A model generated the notes under the pieces. That model was given only the letters and a program-made list of their open reading frames with translations. It ran no database searches and had not been told where the DNA came from. The translations under genes were made by a program, and so were the position numbers. DNA of 64,000 nt from RGIG3013 sp045538935. Lineage in GTDB: Bacteria > Bacillota > Clostridia > Oscillospirales > Acutalibacteraceae. The stretch spans positions 124,001 through 188,000 of the forward strand of contig JAZQEI010000022.1 in the NCBI GenBank assembly GCA_045538935.1. Direction: 5' to 3'. Below are positions 9,197-17,222 of the stretch, one piece after another (position 1 is the stretch's first letter; each line of letters opens with the position of its first letter).

Positions 9197-10021
9197 ATGT
9201 CTTGCCTAAAACAAAAGAAAATTGCTGTAATAAATGATTTTAGCGGTTTTGGCCGATGCTCTTTAGCTGTGTCAATACCTATAATTTCTGCACTCAAGGT
9301 TCAGTGTTGCCCTATACCTACGGCTATTTTTTCTAATCATACAGGCTTTGAAAGCTTTTATTGTTTGGACTTTACAAAGCATATGGACCGCTATATTGAC
9401 GAGTGGAAAAAAATAGATATAAATTTTAGCGGTATACTTACCGGTTTTTTAGGCTCGGCTGAGCAAATAGACATTGTTCACCGCTTTTTTGAAAGCTTTA
9501 AGTCGAAAGATACAGTAATCGTTGTTGACCCGGTTATGGGCGACTACGGAAAGCTATATCCTACCTACTCTACCGAGCTTGCAAACAGAATGGAAAGCTT
9601 GCTGAAGTTTTCTGATATTTTAACACCTAATCTTACCGAAGCGTGTATTTTAAGCAAAACCGAATATAACCCTAATATAAGCGAAGAAGGTCTTTTTGAT
9701 ATTTGCAAGACTTTAAGCAAAAAAGGGCCTAAAAAAATTGTAATATCGGGCATTGAGCGTGACGGCGACCTTGAAAACTTTATTTACGAAGACGGCAAAG
9801 AGCCCATTTGTATTAGAGAACATAAAGTTGGCCCTTGCCGCTCGGGTACCGGCGATGTGTTTTCTTCAATAATTGCGGCAGATGCCGTAAACGGTGTAGA
9901 ATTCGAAGAATCGGTCAGACACGCGTCACAATTTATTGCCAAGGTGTTGCGCAAAACCATAGAATTTAATATTCCAAAAACCGACGGAATTTGTTTTGAG
10001 GAATTTTTAAAGGAACTTTAA
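9197..10021 (+). CDS. pdxY: Pyridoxamine/pyridoxal kinase
   Basis: A 274-residue PfkB/ribokinase-fold kinase of the PdxK/PdxY group that phosphorylates B6 vitamers for salvage of pyridoxal 5'-phosphate. Visible are the N-terminal strand and substrate loop NDFSGFGRCSLAV, VVDPVMGDYGKLY, TPNLTEACIL and the C-terminal anion-hole/catalytic motif RSGTGDVFSSIIAAD. The SD AAGAAGGT precedes the ATG. An ECF transporter S component starts 1 base after its stop, which supports uptake and trapping of a B6 vitamer. Confidence 0.9.
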   Translation: MSCLKQKKIAVINDFSGFGRCSLAVSIPIISALKVQCCPIPTAIFSNHTGFESFYCLDFTKHMDRYIDEWKKIDINFSGILTGFLGSAEQIDIVHRFFESFKSKDTVIVVDPVMGDYGKLYPTYSTELANRMESLLKFSDILTPNLTEACILSKTEYNPNISEEGLFDICKTLSKKGPKKIVISGIERDGDLENFIYEDGKEPICIREHKVGPCRSGTGDVFSSIIAADAVNGVEFEESVRHASQFIAKVLRKTIEFNIPKTDGICFEEFLKEL

Positions 10022-10022
10022 A

Positions 10023-10523
10023 ATGAACAAAAATAAAATCAAAAAACTCTGCTTATCGGGTGTTTTTTGTGCCGTTATTTTTATAACTACGGCATATCTG
10101 CACATTCCAAGCCATACCGGATACACCCATGTTGGTGATACATTTATATATCTTGCAGCCTGCCTTTTGCCTACACCGTATGCAATTTTTGCCGGTGCTG
10201 GCGGTGCATTACTGGCCGACTGTCTTACAGGCTACGCTATATGGGCACCGGGTACTATTATAATAAAAACTGCGGCAGTGCTTCTATTTAACAACAAAGA
10301 TCATAAAATACTAACCCTTAAAAATTTGCTTATGCTTATTCCTGCGGCCGTTTTTTGTATTGGCGGTTACTACCTTTACGAAGCGGCAATTTTGGGCAAT
10401 TTTTTAGCACCTATAGCGGGTATTATGGGATACATAATGCAGGTTATATTAAGCTCGGCACTATTTTTAATTTTAGCCACCGCACTTGATAAAATTAATA
10501 TAAAAAAATATATTGGAGAGTAA
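10023..10523 (+). CDS. ECF transporter S component, probably for a vitamin B6 form
   Basis: A 166-residue membrane protein with five to six hydrophobic segments. It has the features of ECF substrate-capture proteins: a basic start, LSGVFCAVIF in helix 1, and a loop with HVGDTFIYLAACLLP followed by AGAGGALLADCLTGYA. The energy-coupling module (EcfT and ATPases) is not in the window, as usual for group II systems. Specificity for pyridoxine or pyridoxamine, as proposed for PdxU-type components, is inferred only from its tight linkage to the kinase. Confidence 0.8.
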   Translation: MNKNKIKKLCLSGVFCAVIFITTAYLHIPSHTGYTHVGDTFIYLAACLLPTPYAIFAGAGGALLADCLTGYAIWAPGTIIIKTAAVLLFNNKDHKILTLKNLLMLIPAAVFCIGGYYLYEAAILGNFLAPIAGIMGYIMQVILSSALFLILATALDKINIKKYIGE

Positions 10524-10527
10524 ACTT

Positions 10528-11133
10528 ATGATGACTTTAACCTACCCCGTAAAAAACGGACTTTATATAAATATGACCAACCGTTGTCCGTGCAGTTGCA
10601 CATTTTGCTTAAGGCAAAATGCCGATAGTGTTTATGGCTCTGACCCTTTATGGTTAGACCGTGAGCCTACCGTAGAAGAGGTTTGCGCCGACCTAAACAA
10701 ATGGAACTTAAACGATTTTGAAGAGATTGTTTTTTGTGGTTACGGTGAGCCAACCGAACGCCTTTTTGATTTATTAGAGGTTGCAAAATATATAAAAGAA
10801 AAGACAGAAATTAAAATTAGAATAAACACAAACGGCCTTGCCGATTTAATATGGGGTAAACCCACAGCCCAATATTTAAAGGGAATAATAGATACTGTAT
10901 CGGTAAGTTTAAATGCAACAAATGCTGAGGACTACGAAAAAATAGTTCGCCCGAAATTCGGTATTAAGTCGTTTGACGCTATGCTCAAATTTACCAAAGA
11001 CTGTGTAGATTATGTAGATAACGTTGTTATGACGGTTGTAGATGTGGTTACAAGCAAAGAAGAGCAAGAAAAAAGCCAAGAGATTTGTAATTCACTTGGC
11101 GCAACCTTAAGAATAAGACCGTATGAAGAATAA
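10528..11133 (+). CDS. TatD-associated radical SAM protein
   Basis: A short (201-residue) radical SAM protein. The 4Fe-4S cluster motif C-x3-C-x2-C is in NRCPCSCTFC, followed by the SAM-binding GYGEPT and the strand RINTNGLA. It matches the small radical SAM group usually found beside or fused to TatD nucleases; no tatD is present here. The function of that group is not known. The TTG at 10513 overlaps the SD GGAGAG, so I take the ATG at 10528, with 7 bases of spacing. It lies 4 bases after the ECF gene, so it shares the B6 operon. Confidence 0.82.
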   Translation: MMTLTYPVKNGLYINMTNRCPCSCTFCLRQNADSVYGSDPLWLDREPTVEEVCADLNKWNLNDFEEIVFCGYGEPTERLFDLLEVAKYIKEKTEIKIRINTNGLADLIWGKPTAQYLKGIIDTVSVSLNATNAEDYEKIVRPKFGIKSFDAMLKFTKDCVDYVDNVVMTVVDVVTSKEEQEKSQEICNSLGATLRIRPYEE

Positions 11134-11170
11134 AAAGGTGAGTGCTTAGCGCATCTTTAATCAAACTTAG

Positions 11171-11389
11171 GTGATAGATATATATTTTCCTAGATTAAAA
11201 GACTTACGCGAAGACCGTGATTTAGTTCAAAAACAAGTTGCTGCTTTTTTAAAGATTGACCAACGAACCTACAGCACCTATGAAACAGGTAAAAGAGAAA
11301 TTCCCACAAAATTCATTGTTGCTCTTGCAAAATTCTATAATACATCAGCAGATTATATTTTAGGCCTCACAAACAATCCAACCCAATAA
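11171..11389 (+). CDS. XRE-family helix-turn-helix regulator
   Basis: A 72-residue stand-alone Cro/CI-type DNA-binding protein. Helices 2 and 3 of the HTH are readable: LVQKQVAAFLKIDQRTYSTYE followed by TGKREIPTKFIVALAKFYN. It has no extra domain. The start is uncertain: the only in-frame candidate is a GTG whose AGGTGA SD-like sequence overlaps it, and an in-frame TAG lies directly upstream. Its targets are unknown. It sits 37 bases after the radical SAM gene and ends at the strong terminator. Confidence 0.75.
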   Translation: MIDIYFPRLKDLREDRDLVQKQVAAFLKIDQRTYSTYETGKREIPTKFIVALAKFYNTSADYILGLTNNPTQ

Positions 11390-11430
11390 AAGCGAAAACG
11401 GCTACTTTTGGTAGCCGTTTTCGCTTTTAT
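11386..11430. terminator. Strong bidirectional rho-independent terminator
   Basis: A perfect 20-bp stem (11386-11405 with 11411-11430) and a TTTTG loop. Both strands have T-rich ends. It overlaps the TAA of the XRE gene and abuts the stop of the metallohydrolase, closing both convergent operons. Confidence 0.93.
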
Positions 11431-12252
11431 TTAAAATTCAATTTCCATGCCGTCAAACGATACTAACATATCGTGCTGGGCGGCTATGGGCACCATTTCA
11501 TCGTATACAGAATGTGTTCCGTTATGGGAGAAGTGGTTTACTACCACCTTACTGTTTTCATCAATAAGGCCTAACTCTAAAAGCTTTTGTTTGCACTTAA
11601 CATTCTCGTCTATTCCCATATGTCCGTGGTATTCACCGTGTGGAAGCGTACAGTTGGTGCAATCGAGTGAAACCAAATCAAGATGCGGTTTTACCTTTGC
11701 TAAATACTCCCAGGTTTCCGTCGGGAAATAGTCGGTATCGTGTGCGTAAAGCACTGCCTTGCCCTCTTTTTCAATTAAATAAAAGTACGGGTTAGACGTG
11801 CCGTGAATAGCCTTAAGGGCGGTTACGGTATAATTTTGTACCTTAAGCGGTACAAAGGGCTCCATTTCTTTATACTGTATTCTGTCGGTACCCTTTGCAA
11901 TAGCTTCTACATCAGATTTTATCTCGTCGCTACCGTACACCGTTAAAACATAACCGTCGGGAGCTTTAGAAAATCCGTAATTTAAGCATTTAAGGTCTTC
12001 GGCATAAAAATGGTCTTGGTGCGAATGGGTTATAAACAAATTGTTTATTTTTGATAGGTCAATATTATTCTTTGTAATATGAAAATATGTATCGCACGGA
12101 AAATCTAATAAAAGAGTATCGTCAACAATAGCCTGCGAGCGTGTTCTTATATTTCTGCCACCAAGTTCTCTTGCTTTTTGACAGTTTTTGCACTCACAAA
12201 AAAGTGCGGGCATTGCCTCTGCGGCGGCAGTTCCTAAATATCTTATTTTCAT
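11431..12252 (-). CDS. PhnP-like metallo-beta-lactamase-fold hydrolase
   Basis: A 273-residue MBL-fold protein. The dinuclear metal motif HSHQDH is at residues 76-81, with later ligands in HGTSNPY, HDTDYF and HFSHNG. The N-terminal C-x-C-x2-C of CECKNC (residues 19-24) matches the extra structural zinc site known from PhnP, a phosphoribosyl cyclic phosphodiesterase. No phn gene is nearby, so the substrate is open; a cyclic nucleotide-type phosphodiester is a reasonable inference. Third gene of the thioesterase operon. Confidence 0.8.
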   Translation of the reverse strand: MKIRYLGTAAAEAMPALFCECKNCQKARELGGRNIRTRSQAIVDDTLLLDFPCDTYFHITKNNIDLSKINNLFITHSHQDHFYAEDLKCLNYGFSKAPDGYVLTVYGSDEIKSDVEAIAKGTDRIQYKEMEPFVPLKVQNYTVTALKAIHGTSNPYFYLIEKEGKAVLYAHDTDYFPTETWEYLAKVKPHLDLVSLDCTNCTLPHGEYHGHMGIDENVKCKQKLLELGLIDENSKVVVNHFSHNGTHSVYDEMVPIAAQHDMLVSFDGMEIEF

Positions 12253-12264
12253 AATAATTCTCCT

Positions 12265-13245
12265 TTAATTATATTCTAATTTTGCGGCTTTTTTTATGGC
12301 ATCCATTGTGGTATGCACACAAAATGCAAGTTCGCTTATTTGGTTATACTCTGTTTTGTTTTGGTTAAAATTTAATATATAATTTGCAAAATGTTTGGCC
12401 TCGCTACTCATTTGCTGCGACTTGGTTAGATGCTCGGTTATTTTAATATCGGTGCCATCTTTTAAAAGATAAATTCCCGCATACTGTGAAATTTTATCTA
12501 TTTTTAATGTCCCTTTTTCGCCAACTATAACCGATGGGTCATCTATTTGATCTACCTTGCTGTAAGATAAATTTACATCAAAATCGCCATAACTAAGTGT
12601 AGCCTTACCTTTACCGTCGGCACCGTTATACAAAAGCTCTTTTGTTGCGGTAACACTGTTTGGAATTCCGAAAAAATCTACCGCAGCATAAACGCAATAC
12701 ACACCAATATCCATTAGCGTGCCGGCCTTTAGTTTCATATTAAAAATGTTAACATCTTCGCCGTTTAAAAAAGCATCTAATCTGCTTGAGCGTTGGTGGA
12801 AAATTAAATTTGCACTTTTTATTTTACCAATGCTTGCCAGTGCATCCTTTATAGCGGCATGTTGTGGGTTATGGCGCGATATTATGGCCTCCATATAAAT
12901 AACGCCGTTTTCATCGGCTAAGGCCTTAAGCTCTTTATATTCGGCTGCACAGGCGGTTATGGGTTTTTCGCAAATTACATGCTTTTTATTTTGTAAAAAC
13001 AGTTTGCTTTGCTCAAAATGGCAAGAGTTTGGTGATGCAATATAAACTGCATCTATATTAGGGCTTGTTGCCATATTATAAAGGTTAGTAAACACCTCTT
13101 TTGCGCCGTGCCTTTTTGCAAACTCTTGACCCGTTTTTGCGTTTCGGGAAAAAACCGCTTGTATGGTAAAATCGTTTAAGGTTTTAACGCCCTCTAAAAA
13201 AGAATTACAAATATCACTTGTGCCAATGGTGGCAAGTTTTAGCAT
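12265..13245 (-). CDS. Gfo/Idh/MocA family oxidoreductase
   Basis: A 326-residue NAD(P)-dependent oxidoreductase. The N-terminal Rossmann strand LATIGTSDICNSF departs slightly from the usual G-x-G-x-x-G. The conserved VYIASPNSCH and the E-K-P motif of CEKPITA follow, then a C-terminal alpha/beta substrate domain (LMDIGVYCVYA). Family members act on sugars, inositols or dihydrodiols; the substrate cannot be told. It lies 13 bases after the thioesterase and 12 bases before the metallohydrolase. Confidence 0.88.
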   Translation of the reverse strand: MLKLATIGTSDICNSFLEGVKTLNDFTIQAVFSRNAKTGQEFAKRHGAKEVFTNLYNMATSPNIDAVYIASPNSCHFEQSKLFLQNKKHVICEKPITACAAEYKELKALADENGVIYMEAIISRHNPQHAAIKDALASIGKIKSANLIFHQRSSRLDAFLNGEDVNIFNMKLKAGTLMDIGVYCVYAAVDFFGIPNSVTATKELLYNGADGKGKATLSYGDFDVNLSYSKVDQIDDPSVIVGEKGTLKIDKISQYAGIYLLKDGTDIKITEHLTKSQQMSSEAKHFANYILNFNQNKTEYNQISELAFCVHTTMDAIKKAAKLEYN

Positions 13246-13258
13246 TCAACCAACCTCC

Positions 13259-13981
13259 TTAAGCCTCTGTGATTTTTGCGGTAAATTTTATTAAACCATT
13301 TTGGTCTATGCCTTTAAAAAGCAAAGCATGGCTGTCGTGCTTATAAGAAATATTTAGTTGCTCGTTATATAAAACTTCGCTCTTATAATCTATTTGAAAT
13401 TCTGTAACTATGGGAGCTCTGTCGTCGGCAAAAAGCGCATCCATAATAAAATCGGCATATTTTGTGTTGTTAACGTGGCCATTACTGTCTAGGTGCGTAA
13501 ACTGCGGCACAACCGAATGTGTACCGTATGGTTCATCAAAATTAGGTATTCTTTCGTCTGATTCAAATGTTTTTTCGGTACAGTATTTAAATTCTGTAGG
13601 ATACACATCTGAAGCTCTTGCAAGTTTTCGTGTGTGTAAATCTATAAACGCCCATTTAGACGAGCCCAAAATTATAAGCTCATCGTCTTCATTAAAAACC
13701 TTATATTCACGCCCAAAGCGAATTCCCTTTTGCTCTAATGGCCAGGTAACCAACTTTACTGCCGTATGCTTGCTAGGCTGCTTTAAAATTTTAAGTCTAA
13801 TGCTTACTAAAACCCATAAAAGTCCTTTTTTTAGCATATCATCGCCCGAGCAAGAAAGCAGTGTTGCGTGGTGGCCGGCTATATCTTGAAACAACTCTAA
13901 AATAGCGGAAATTCGTATTCTGCCGTTACAGTCAAAGTCTGATTCACGAAGGGCATATTCTTGTATTAATTTTGCTTCCAA
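13259..13981 (-). CDS. Acyl-ACP thioesterase
   Basis: A FatA/FatB-like double hot-dog thioesterase (240 residues) that releases fatty acids from acyl carrier protein. The N-terminal hot dog shows ESDFDCNGRIRISAILELFQD, and the second repeat has the conserved HLDSNGHVNNTKYADF. The ATG at 13999 lies inside the -10 box, so it cannot be used. The TTG at 13981, a few bases after GGTGA, is the first start with an SD-like sequence and gives the expected N-terminus EAKLIQEY. It heads a three-gene operon. Confidence 0.85.
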   Translation of the reverse strand: MEAKLIQEYALRESDFDCNGRIRISAILELFQDIAGHHATLLSCSGDDMLKKGLLWVLVSIRLKILKQPSKHTAVKLVTWPLEQKGIRFGREYKVFNEDDELIILGSSKWAFIDLHTRKLARASDVYPTEFKYCTEKTFESDERIPNFDEPYGTHSVVPQFTHLDSNGHVNNTKYADFIMDALFADDRAPIVTEFQIDYKSEVLYNEQLNISYKHDSHALLFKGIDQNGLIKFTAKITEA

Positions 13982-13997
13982 ATATATCACCAAAAAC

Positions 13998-14026
13998 ATT
14001 ATACATCTTTAAAATAGTAAAGTAAA
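13998..14026 (-). promoter_or_regulatory. Housekeeping promoter of the thioesterase operon
   Basis: Minus strand TTTACT, 17 bases, perfect TATAAT (13998-14003). The predicted start near 13991 leaves a leader of only about 10 bases before the TTG. Confidence 0.7.
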
Positions 14027-14040
14027 TATTTTTAAACAAA

Positions 14041-14068
14041 AAAGCAGAGAGAATTAACTCTCTGCTTT
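14041..14068. terminator. Bidirectional terminator after the feo cluster
   Basis: AAAGCAGAGAG pairs with CTCTCTGCTTT around an AATTAA loop and has T-runs on both strands. It closes the feoB operon on the minus strand just before the thioesterase promoter. Confidence 0.85.
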
Positions 14069-14071
14069 TTA

Positions 14072-14218
14072 TCATTTGTTGTTCTCACAACCACCCTTGC
14101 ACTGCTTTGAGTAAGGGCAGCCAACACACTTTTCGCCCTTTTTCTTTGCGCGTATTAAGTACCATATAATACCGCCCGCAATGGCAACAAGTGTAAGTAT
14201 AACAATTATATTTTCCAT
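14072..14218 (-). CDS. FeoB-associated Cys-rich membrane protein (48 residues)
   Basis: Found by translating the minus strand by hand. The 48-residue product has one N-terminal membrane segment (IIVILTLVAIAGGIIWYLI), a basic stretch RAKKKGEK, then a Cys-rich tail with C31, C34, C40 and C44 (CVGC, QC, GGC). This is the layout of the small Cys-rich proteins encoded after feoB in many Clostridia, which are presumed to help ferrous iron uptake or handling. It follows feoB by 24 bases and precedes the terminator. Confidence 0.88.
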   Translation of the reverse strand: MENIIVILTLVAIAGGIIWYLIRAKKKGEKCVGCPYSKQCKGGCENNK

Positions 14219-14242
14219 AACAAAAACCCTAACTTTAAGATT

Positions 14243-16255
14243 TTATTTTGCGCTTTTTAGCTTTTTATTGGTGTTTGCAATTAGTCCCACAATAATTAAA
14301 GCAAAAGCAACTACCGCTACAAGACCGCCTATAGCCGCACCAATATTTAGCGTGCCGCCTGTAACAAGTGTTCCGATAGTATAAACCAAGTATGCTACCG
14401 TATAACCAACGGCAAGCTGAAGGCCTATACCGCCCCAGAGCCATTTTGCACTCTTCATTTCAGCATTCATAGCGCCAATAGCGGCAAAGCAAGGAGGAGT
14501 ATAAAGGTTAAACATTAAATATGCTAAAGCGGCAACCTTTGTAATTGCCATAATACCTGCAACCTCACTGCCTGCACCCTCTAACAGAGCCAGCTCTTCG
14601 GTGTCAATAAGATTCTCAAGTCCTACAAAGCAAACCGCAAGAGTGCCAACAACGTTTTCTTTTGCAATAAAGCCTGTAATTGCCGCTGCGGCCAACTGCC
14701 ACGATAAAACGCCCACAACCGGTACAAGCAGATAAGCAAAGGGTGATGCAATAGAGGCAAGAATTGAAGAATCTGTGCTTTCGGCAACAGTAAAGCTCCA
14801 GTTAAAAGTCTGCATAAGCTGAACGGCCATATTGCACAATAAAATTATTGTAGCGGCCTTTACAATATATGCCCAACCGCGAGCGCACATAGACTTAAAT
14901 GCGCCCCAAAATGATGGGACTTTGTATTCGGGAAGCTCTATAATAAAGAACGATTTTCTTACCTTATGACCTGTTATAAGGTTAATGAGCAAAGCGCCAA
15001 GGAATATAAGAGCAATGCCCGCAAAATACATTAGCGCACTAACCCACCATGCATTATTAAAAAATGCGCCGGCAAAAAGTGAAATAACCGGAATTTTTGC
15101 ACCGCAAGGCATAAATGGAGCAAGCATAGCAGTTGCTCTGCGCTCACGCTCGTTGCGAATTGTACGGCTTGCCATAATGCCCGGAACTGCACAGCCTACA
15201 GTAATTACAAAAGGAATAACCGATTTACCCGAAAGTCCTACTCTTTTAAAAATAGGATCAAGCACAACTGCTGCACGCGACATATATCCGCAATCCTCTA
15301 AAAGTGCAATTAAAAAATACATTACCATAACTAAAGGTAAAAAGCCCACAACTGCAACTACGCCACCTATAACACCATCAACCAAAATTGCCGAAATAAG
15401 CGGATTTGCATTGATTAAAAGTTCGCGAACAAAGTCCTGAAACATTTCTAAAAGAGGGACAAGTCCGGGAACAAACGTGCCGCCAACCTCTACTCCCTCT
15501 GCAATCCATGTGCCGAGTGTGGTTTGCGAAATATAGAACACTAAAAACATAACTACAGCAAAAATTGGGATACCTAACCACTTGTTTGTAAGAATAGCAT
15601 CTATTTTATCGCCAACGTTTTTGTTTTTGGTAAGCACCTTGCGGGTTTCAACCTCTTTTACAATGTTGTTTACAAAATCAAAACGCTTGCGGTCGGCTTC
15701 TCTTACTTTGGCCTTGTTGGTAAGGTCAATGTCTTTTTGTATGTACGGAGCAGACTGGCCTTTGCCTATTTGTGCTTTAGCTTCATCAATAAGGGCTTTT
15801 AGTCCCTCAGCCGAGGTAGAAACGGTCTTTACTACCGGACAACCAAGCAGTGCCGAAAGTAACTGATCGTTAATAGCGTTACCCTTTTTCTTGCCAATGT
15901 CGCTCTTGTTTAAAGCTACAACAACCGGTATACCCAGCTCTAAAAGCTGTGTAGTAAAGAAAAGACTGCGGCTTAAATTATCGGCATCGACAATGTTTAT
16001 TATAACATCTGGGTTTTCGTTTTTTACATAAGAGCTCGTAATGCTTTCTTCACTTGTAAATGGTGACATAGAATATGCACCGGGAAGGTCAACCGCAGTA
16101 ATCTGAGTGCTGCCTGCATACGCTTTTTTAACCTGGTGTTCTTTTTTGTCAACCGTAACGCCCGCCCAGTTTCCAACCTTTTCATTGCGGCCGGTTAGAG
16201 CGTTATACATTGTGGTTTTGCCCGAGTTTGGATTGCCCGTTAAAGCAATTCTCAT
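14243..16255 (-). CDS. feoB: Ferrous iron transporter FeoB
   Basis: A 670-residue Fe(II) importer. The cytoplasmic G domain has G1 GNPNSGKT (residues 7-14), the G2 region NWAGVTVDKKEH, G3 DLPG and G4 NKSD. It is followed by the guanine-dissociation-inhibitor helices and a membrane domain with two Gate-type segments. The SD AGGAGG stands before ATG 16255. It is preceded by its own GTTAGC-N4-GCTAAC palindrome and by the terminator of feoA. It can therefore be transcribed apart from feoA, or by readthrough. Confidence 0.96.
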   Translation of the reverse strand: MRIALTGNPNSGKTTMYNALTGRNEKVGNWAGVTVDKKEHQVKKAYAGSTQITAVDLPGAYSMSPFTSEESITSSYVKNENPDVIINIVDADNLSRSLFFTTQLLELGIPVVVALNKSDIGKKKGNAINDQLLSALLGCPVVKTVSTSAEGLKALIDEAKAQIGKGQSAPYIQKDIDLTNKAKVREADRKRFDFVNNIVKEVETRKVLTKNKNVGDKIDAILTNKWLGIPIFAVVMFLVFYISQTTLGTWIAEGVEVGGTFVPGLVPLLEMFQDFVRELLINANPLISAILVDGVIGGVVAVVGFLPLVMVMYFLIALLEDCGYMSRAAVVLDPIFKRVGLSGKSVIPFVITVGCAVPGIMASRTIRNERERRATAMLAPFMPCGAKIPVISLFAGAFFNNAWWVSALMYFAGIALIFLGALLINLITGHKVRKSFFIIELPEYKVPSFWGAFKSMCARGWAYIVKAATIILLCNMAVQLMQTFNWSFTVAESTDSSILASIASPFAYLLVPVVGVLSWQLAAAAITGFIAKENVVGTLAVCFVGLENLIDTEELALLEGAGSEVAGIMAITKVAALAYLMFNLYTPPCFAAIGAMNAEMKSAKWLWGGIGLQLAVGYTVAYLVYTIGTLVTGGTLNIGAAIGGLVAVVAFALIIVGLIANTNKKLKSAK

Positions 16256-16310
16256 ATTTTTTCCTCCTGCTTTTTAATCATATAAAATTTAACATATAAA
16301 TTCGCTCTCT

Positions 16311-16332
16311 GCAGTTAGCCGCCGCTAACTGC
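16311..16332. promoter_or_regulatory. Candidate metal-regulator operator upstream of feoB
   Basis: GCAGTTAGC-CGCC-GCTAACTGC, a palindrome with 9-bp arms, shares the core GTTAGC-N4-GCTAAC with two sites before feoA. On the minus strand it overlaps a possible TTGGCA/TAACTG promoter, a fitting position for an iron-loaded DtxR-type repressor. Confidence 0.7.
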
Positions 16333-16338
16333 TGTGCC

Positions 16339-16364
16339 AAAAAAATAAGCCAAAGCTTATTTTT
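16339..16364 (-). terminator. Terminator or attenuator between feoA and feoB
   Basis: AAATAAGC-TTTG-GCTTATTT followed by a run of T on the minus strand, directly after the feoA stop. It should separate feoA transcripts from feoB. Confidence 0.8.
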
Positions 16365-16365
16365 G

Positions 16366-16581
16366 TTATATAATTATGGCTTCTGCCAGTTGCGCATCTA
16401 TACTGTATCTACCGTCTTTAATAGAAACGGTGCAGCCACCCTTTCGGTGCGCGATTACGGTAATTGCTTCGCCACTATAGCACCCAAGAGAGAACAAAAA
16501 CGAATTAAGCTCTTCATCATCTATATTTATTTGTTTAATTATATATTCCTTTCCAACTTGCGCCTGGCTTAAATTCACAAC
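16366..16581 (-). CDS. feoA: FeoA-domain protein
   Basis: A 71-residue SH3-like FeoA protein, a cytoplasmic accessory of FeoB. It shows NLSQAQVGKEYIIKQI at the start, LGCYSGEAITVI in the middle and a final strand ending IDAQLAEAIII. The GTG at 16590 would add three residues but overlaps the SD-like GGTGGTGA. The GTG at 16581 follows that SD with proper spacing and gives the usual FeoA N-terminus, so I choose it. Two operator-like palindromes lie upstream in its leader. Confidence 0.88.
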   Translation of the reverse strand, partial: VVNLSQAQVGKEYIIKQINIDDEELNSFLFSLGCYSGEAITVIAHRKGGCTVSIKDGRYSIDAQLAEAIII

Positions 16582-16602
16582 CGTCACCACCGTTTTTATT
16601 TA

Positions 16603-16620
16603 AGTTAGCAACCGCTAACT
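16603..16620. promoter_or_regulatory. Candidate DtxR-type operator in the feoA leader
   Basis: AGTTAGC-AACC-GCTAACT, the same GTTAGC-N4-GCTAAC core as the feoB site, about 40-50 bases downstream of the feoA transcription start. Its centre is 35 bases from the next box. Confidence 0.7.
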
Positions 16621-16638
16621 CGTAAATGTTAAAATATA

Positions 16639-16654
16639 GTTAGCCGCCGCTAAC
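16639..16654. promoter_or_regulatory. Candidate DtxR-type operator at the feoA transcription start
   Basis: GTTAGC-CGCC-GCTAAC, identical in core and spacer to the feoB operator. It begins about 3 bases after the inferred feoA start site, where bound repressor would block clearance. Confidence 0.72.
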
Positions 16655-16663
16655 CAATATAAT

Positions 16664-16691
16664 ATTATACCTAATTTTTCTAAAAAGTCAA
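16664..16691 (-). promoter_or_regulatory. feoA promoter
   Basis: Minus strand TTGACT, 16 bases, perfect TATAAT (16664-16669). The start near 16657 is followed at once by two operator-like palindromes. Confidence 0.75.
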
Positions 16692-16742
16692 TGTTTTTCC
16701 TCTAGTTTGGGCATATTTGTAAAAAATGCATAAATATTGTAA

Positions 16743-16771
16743 TTGATTTTTATGAAGGTTTATGTTATTCT
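16743..16771 (+). promoter_or_regulatory. Promoter of the DtxR-family regulator gene
   Basis: TTGATT, 17 bases, TATTCT. The GTTAGC palindromes are about 90 bases upstream, so they do not overlap this promoter directly. Confidence 0.6.
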
Positions 16772-16790
16772 AATAATTGTTAAGGGAAGT

Positions 16791-16808
16791 CGAAACCAAG
16801 AGGTTTCG
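16791..16808 (+). promoter_or_regulatory. Hairpin in the regulator's 5' leader
   Basis: CGAAACC-AAGA-GGTTTCG, a perfect 7-bp stem 32 bases before the start codon and upstream of the SD TTGGAGAG. No known riboswitch is recognised. Confidence 0.45.
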
Positions 16809-16840
16809 TCATAAAAGCAAGTTTTTTTGGAGAGTTAATT

Positions 16841-17206
16841 ATGTCATTAAAACCGTCGGGTGAGATGTATCTAGAAACAATTTATGTACTAAGTCAGCAA
16901 AAAGACTGCGTGCGCTCAATTGATATAGCTAATCATATGAACTTTACAAAACCCAGTGTAAGTCGCGCAGTAGCAACTTTAAAAAAGGAACATTATATTT
17001 TGGTTGATAAAAACGGAAGCATTACCTTAACCGATAACGGTCTTAAGTTGGCTCAAAAGATTTATGAACGCCATACCGTACTTAGCAATGTTTTAATTAG
17101 ACTTGGTGTTGATGAACAAACCGCCTTAGAAGATGCTTGTAAAATTGAACACGTTATTAGCGATAAATCGTTTGAGATTTTAAAAAAGCATATAGAAAGC
17201 AAATAA
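16841..17206 (+). CDS. DtxR/MntR-family metal-dependent transcriptional regulator
   Basis: A 121-residue regulator. The winged HTH (about residues 5-65) reads SGEMYLETIYVL, VRSIDIANHMNFTKPSVSRAVATL and GSITLTDNGLKLA. The dimerisation/metal region follows with YERHTVLSNVLIRLGVD and ALEDACKIEHVIS, which holds the usual E-x2-C/E-x-x-H type ligands. There is no C-terminal SH3 domain, so it is the short MntR-like form. It is divergent from feoA; control of the feo genes through the nearby palindromes is inference. Confidence 0.9.
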   Translation: MSLKPSGEMYLETIYVLSQQKDCVRSIDIANHMNFTKPSVSRAVATLKKEHYILVDKNGSITLTDNGLKLAQKIYERHTVLSNVLIRLGVDEQTALEDACKIEHVISDKSFEILKKHIESK

Positions 17207-17222
17207 AATAATAAAATATAAA

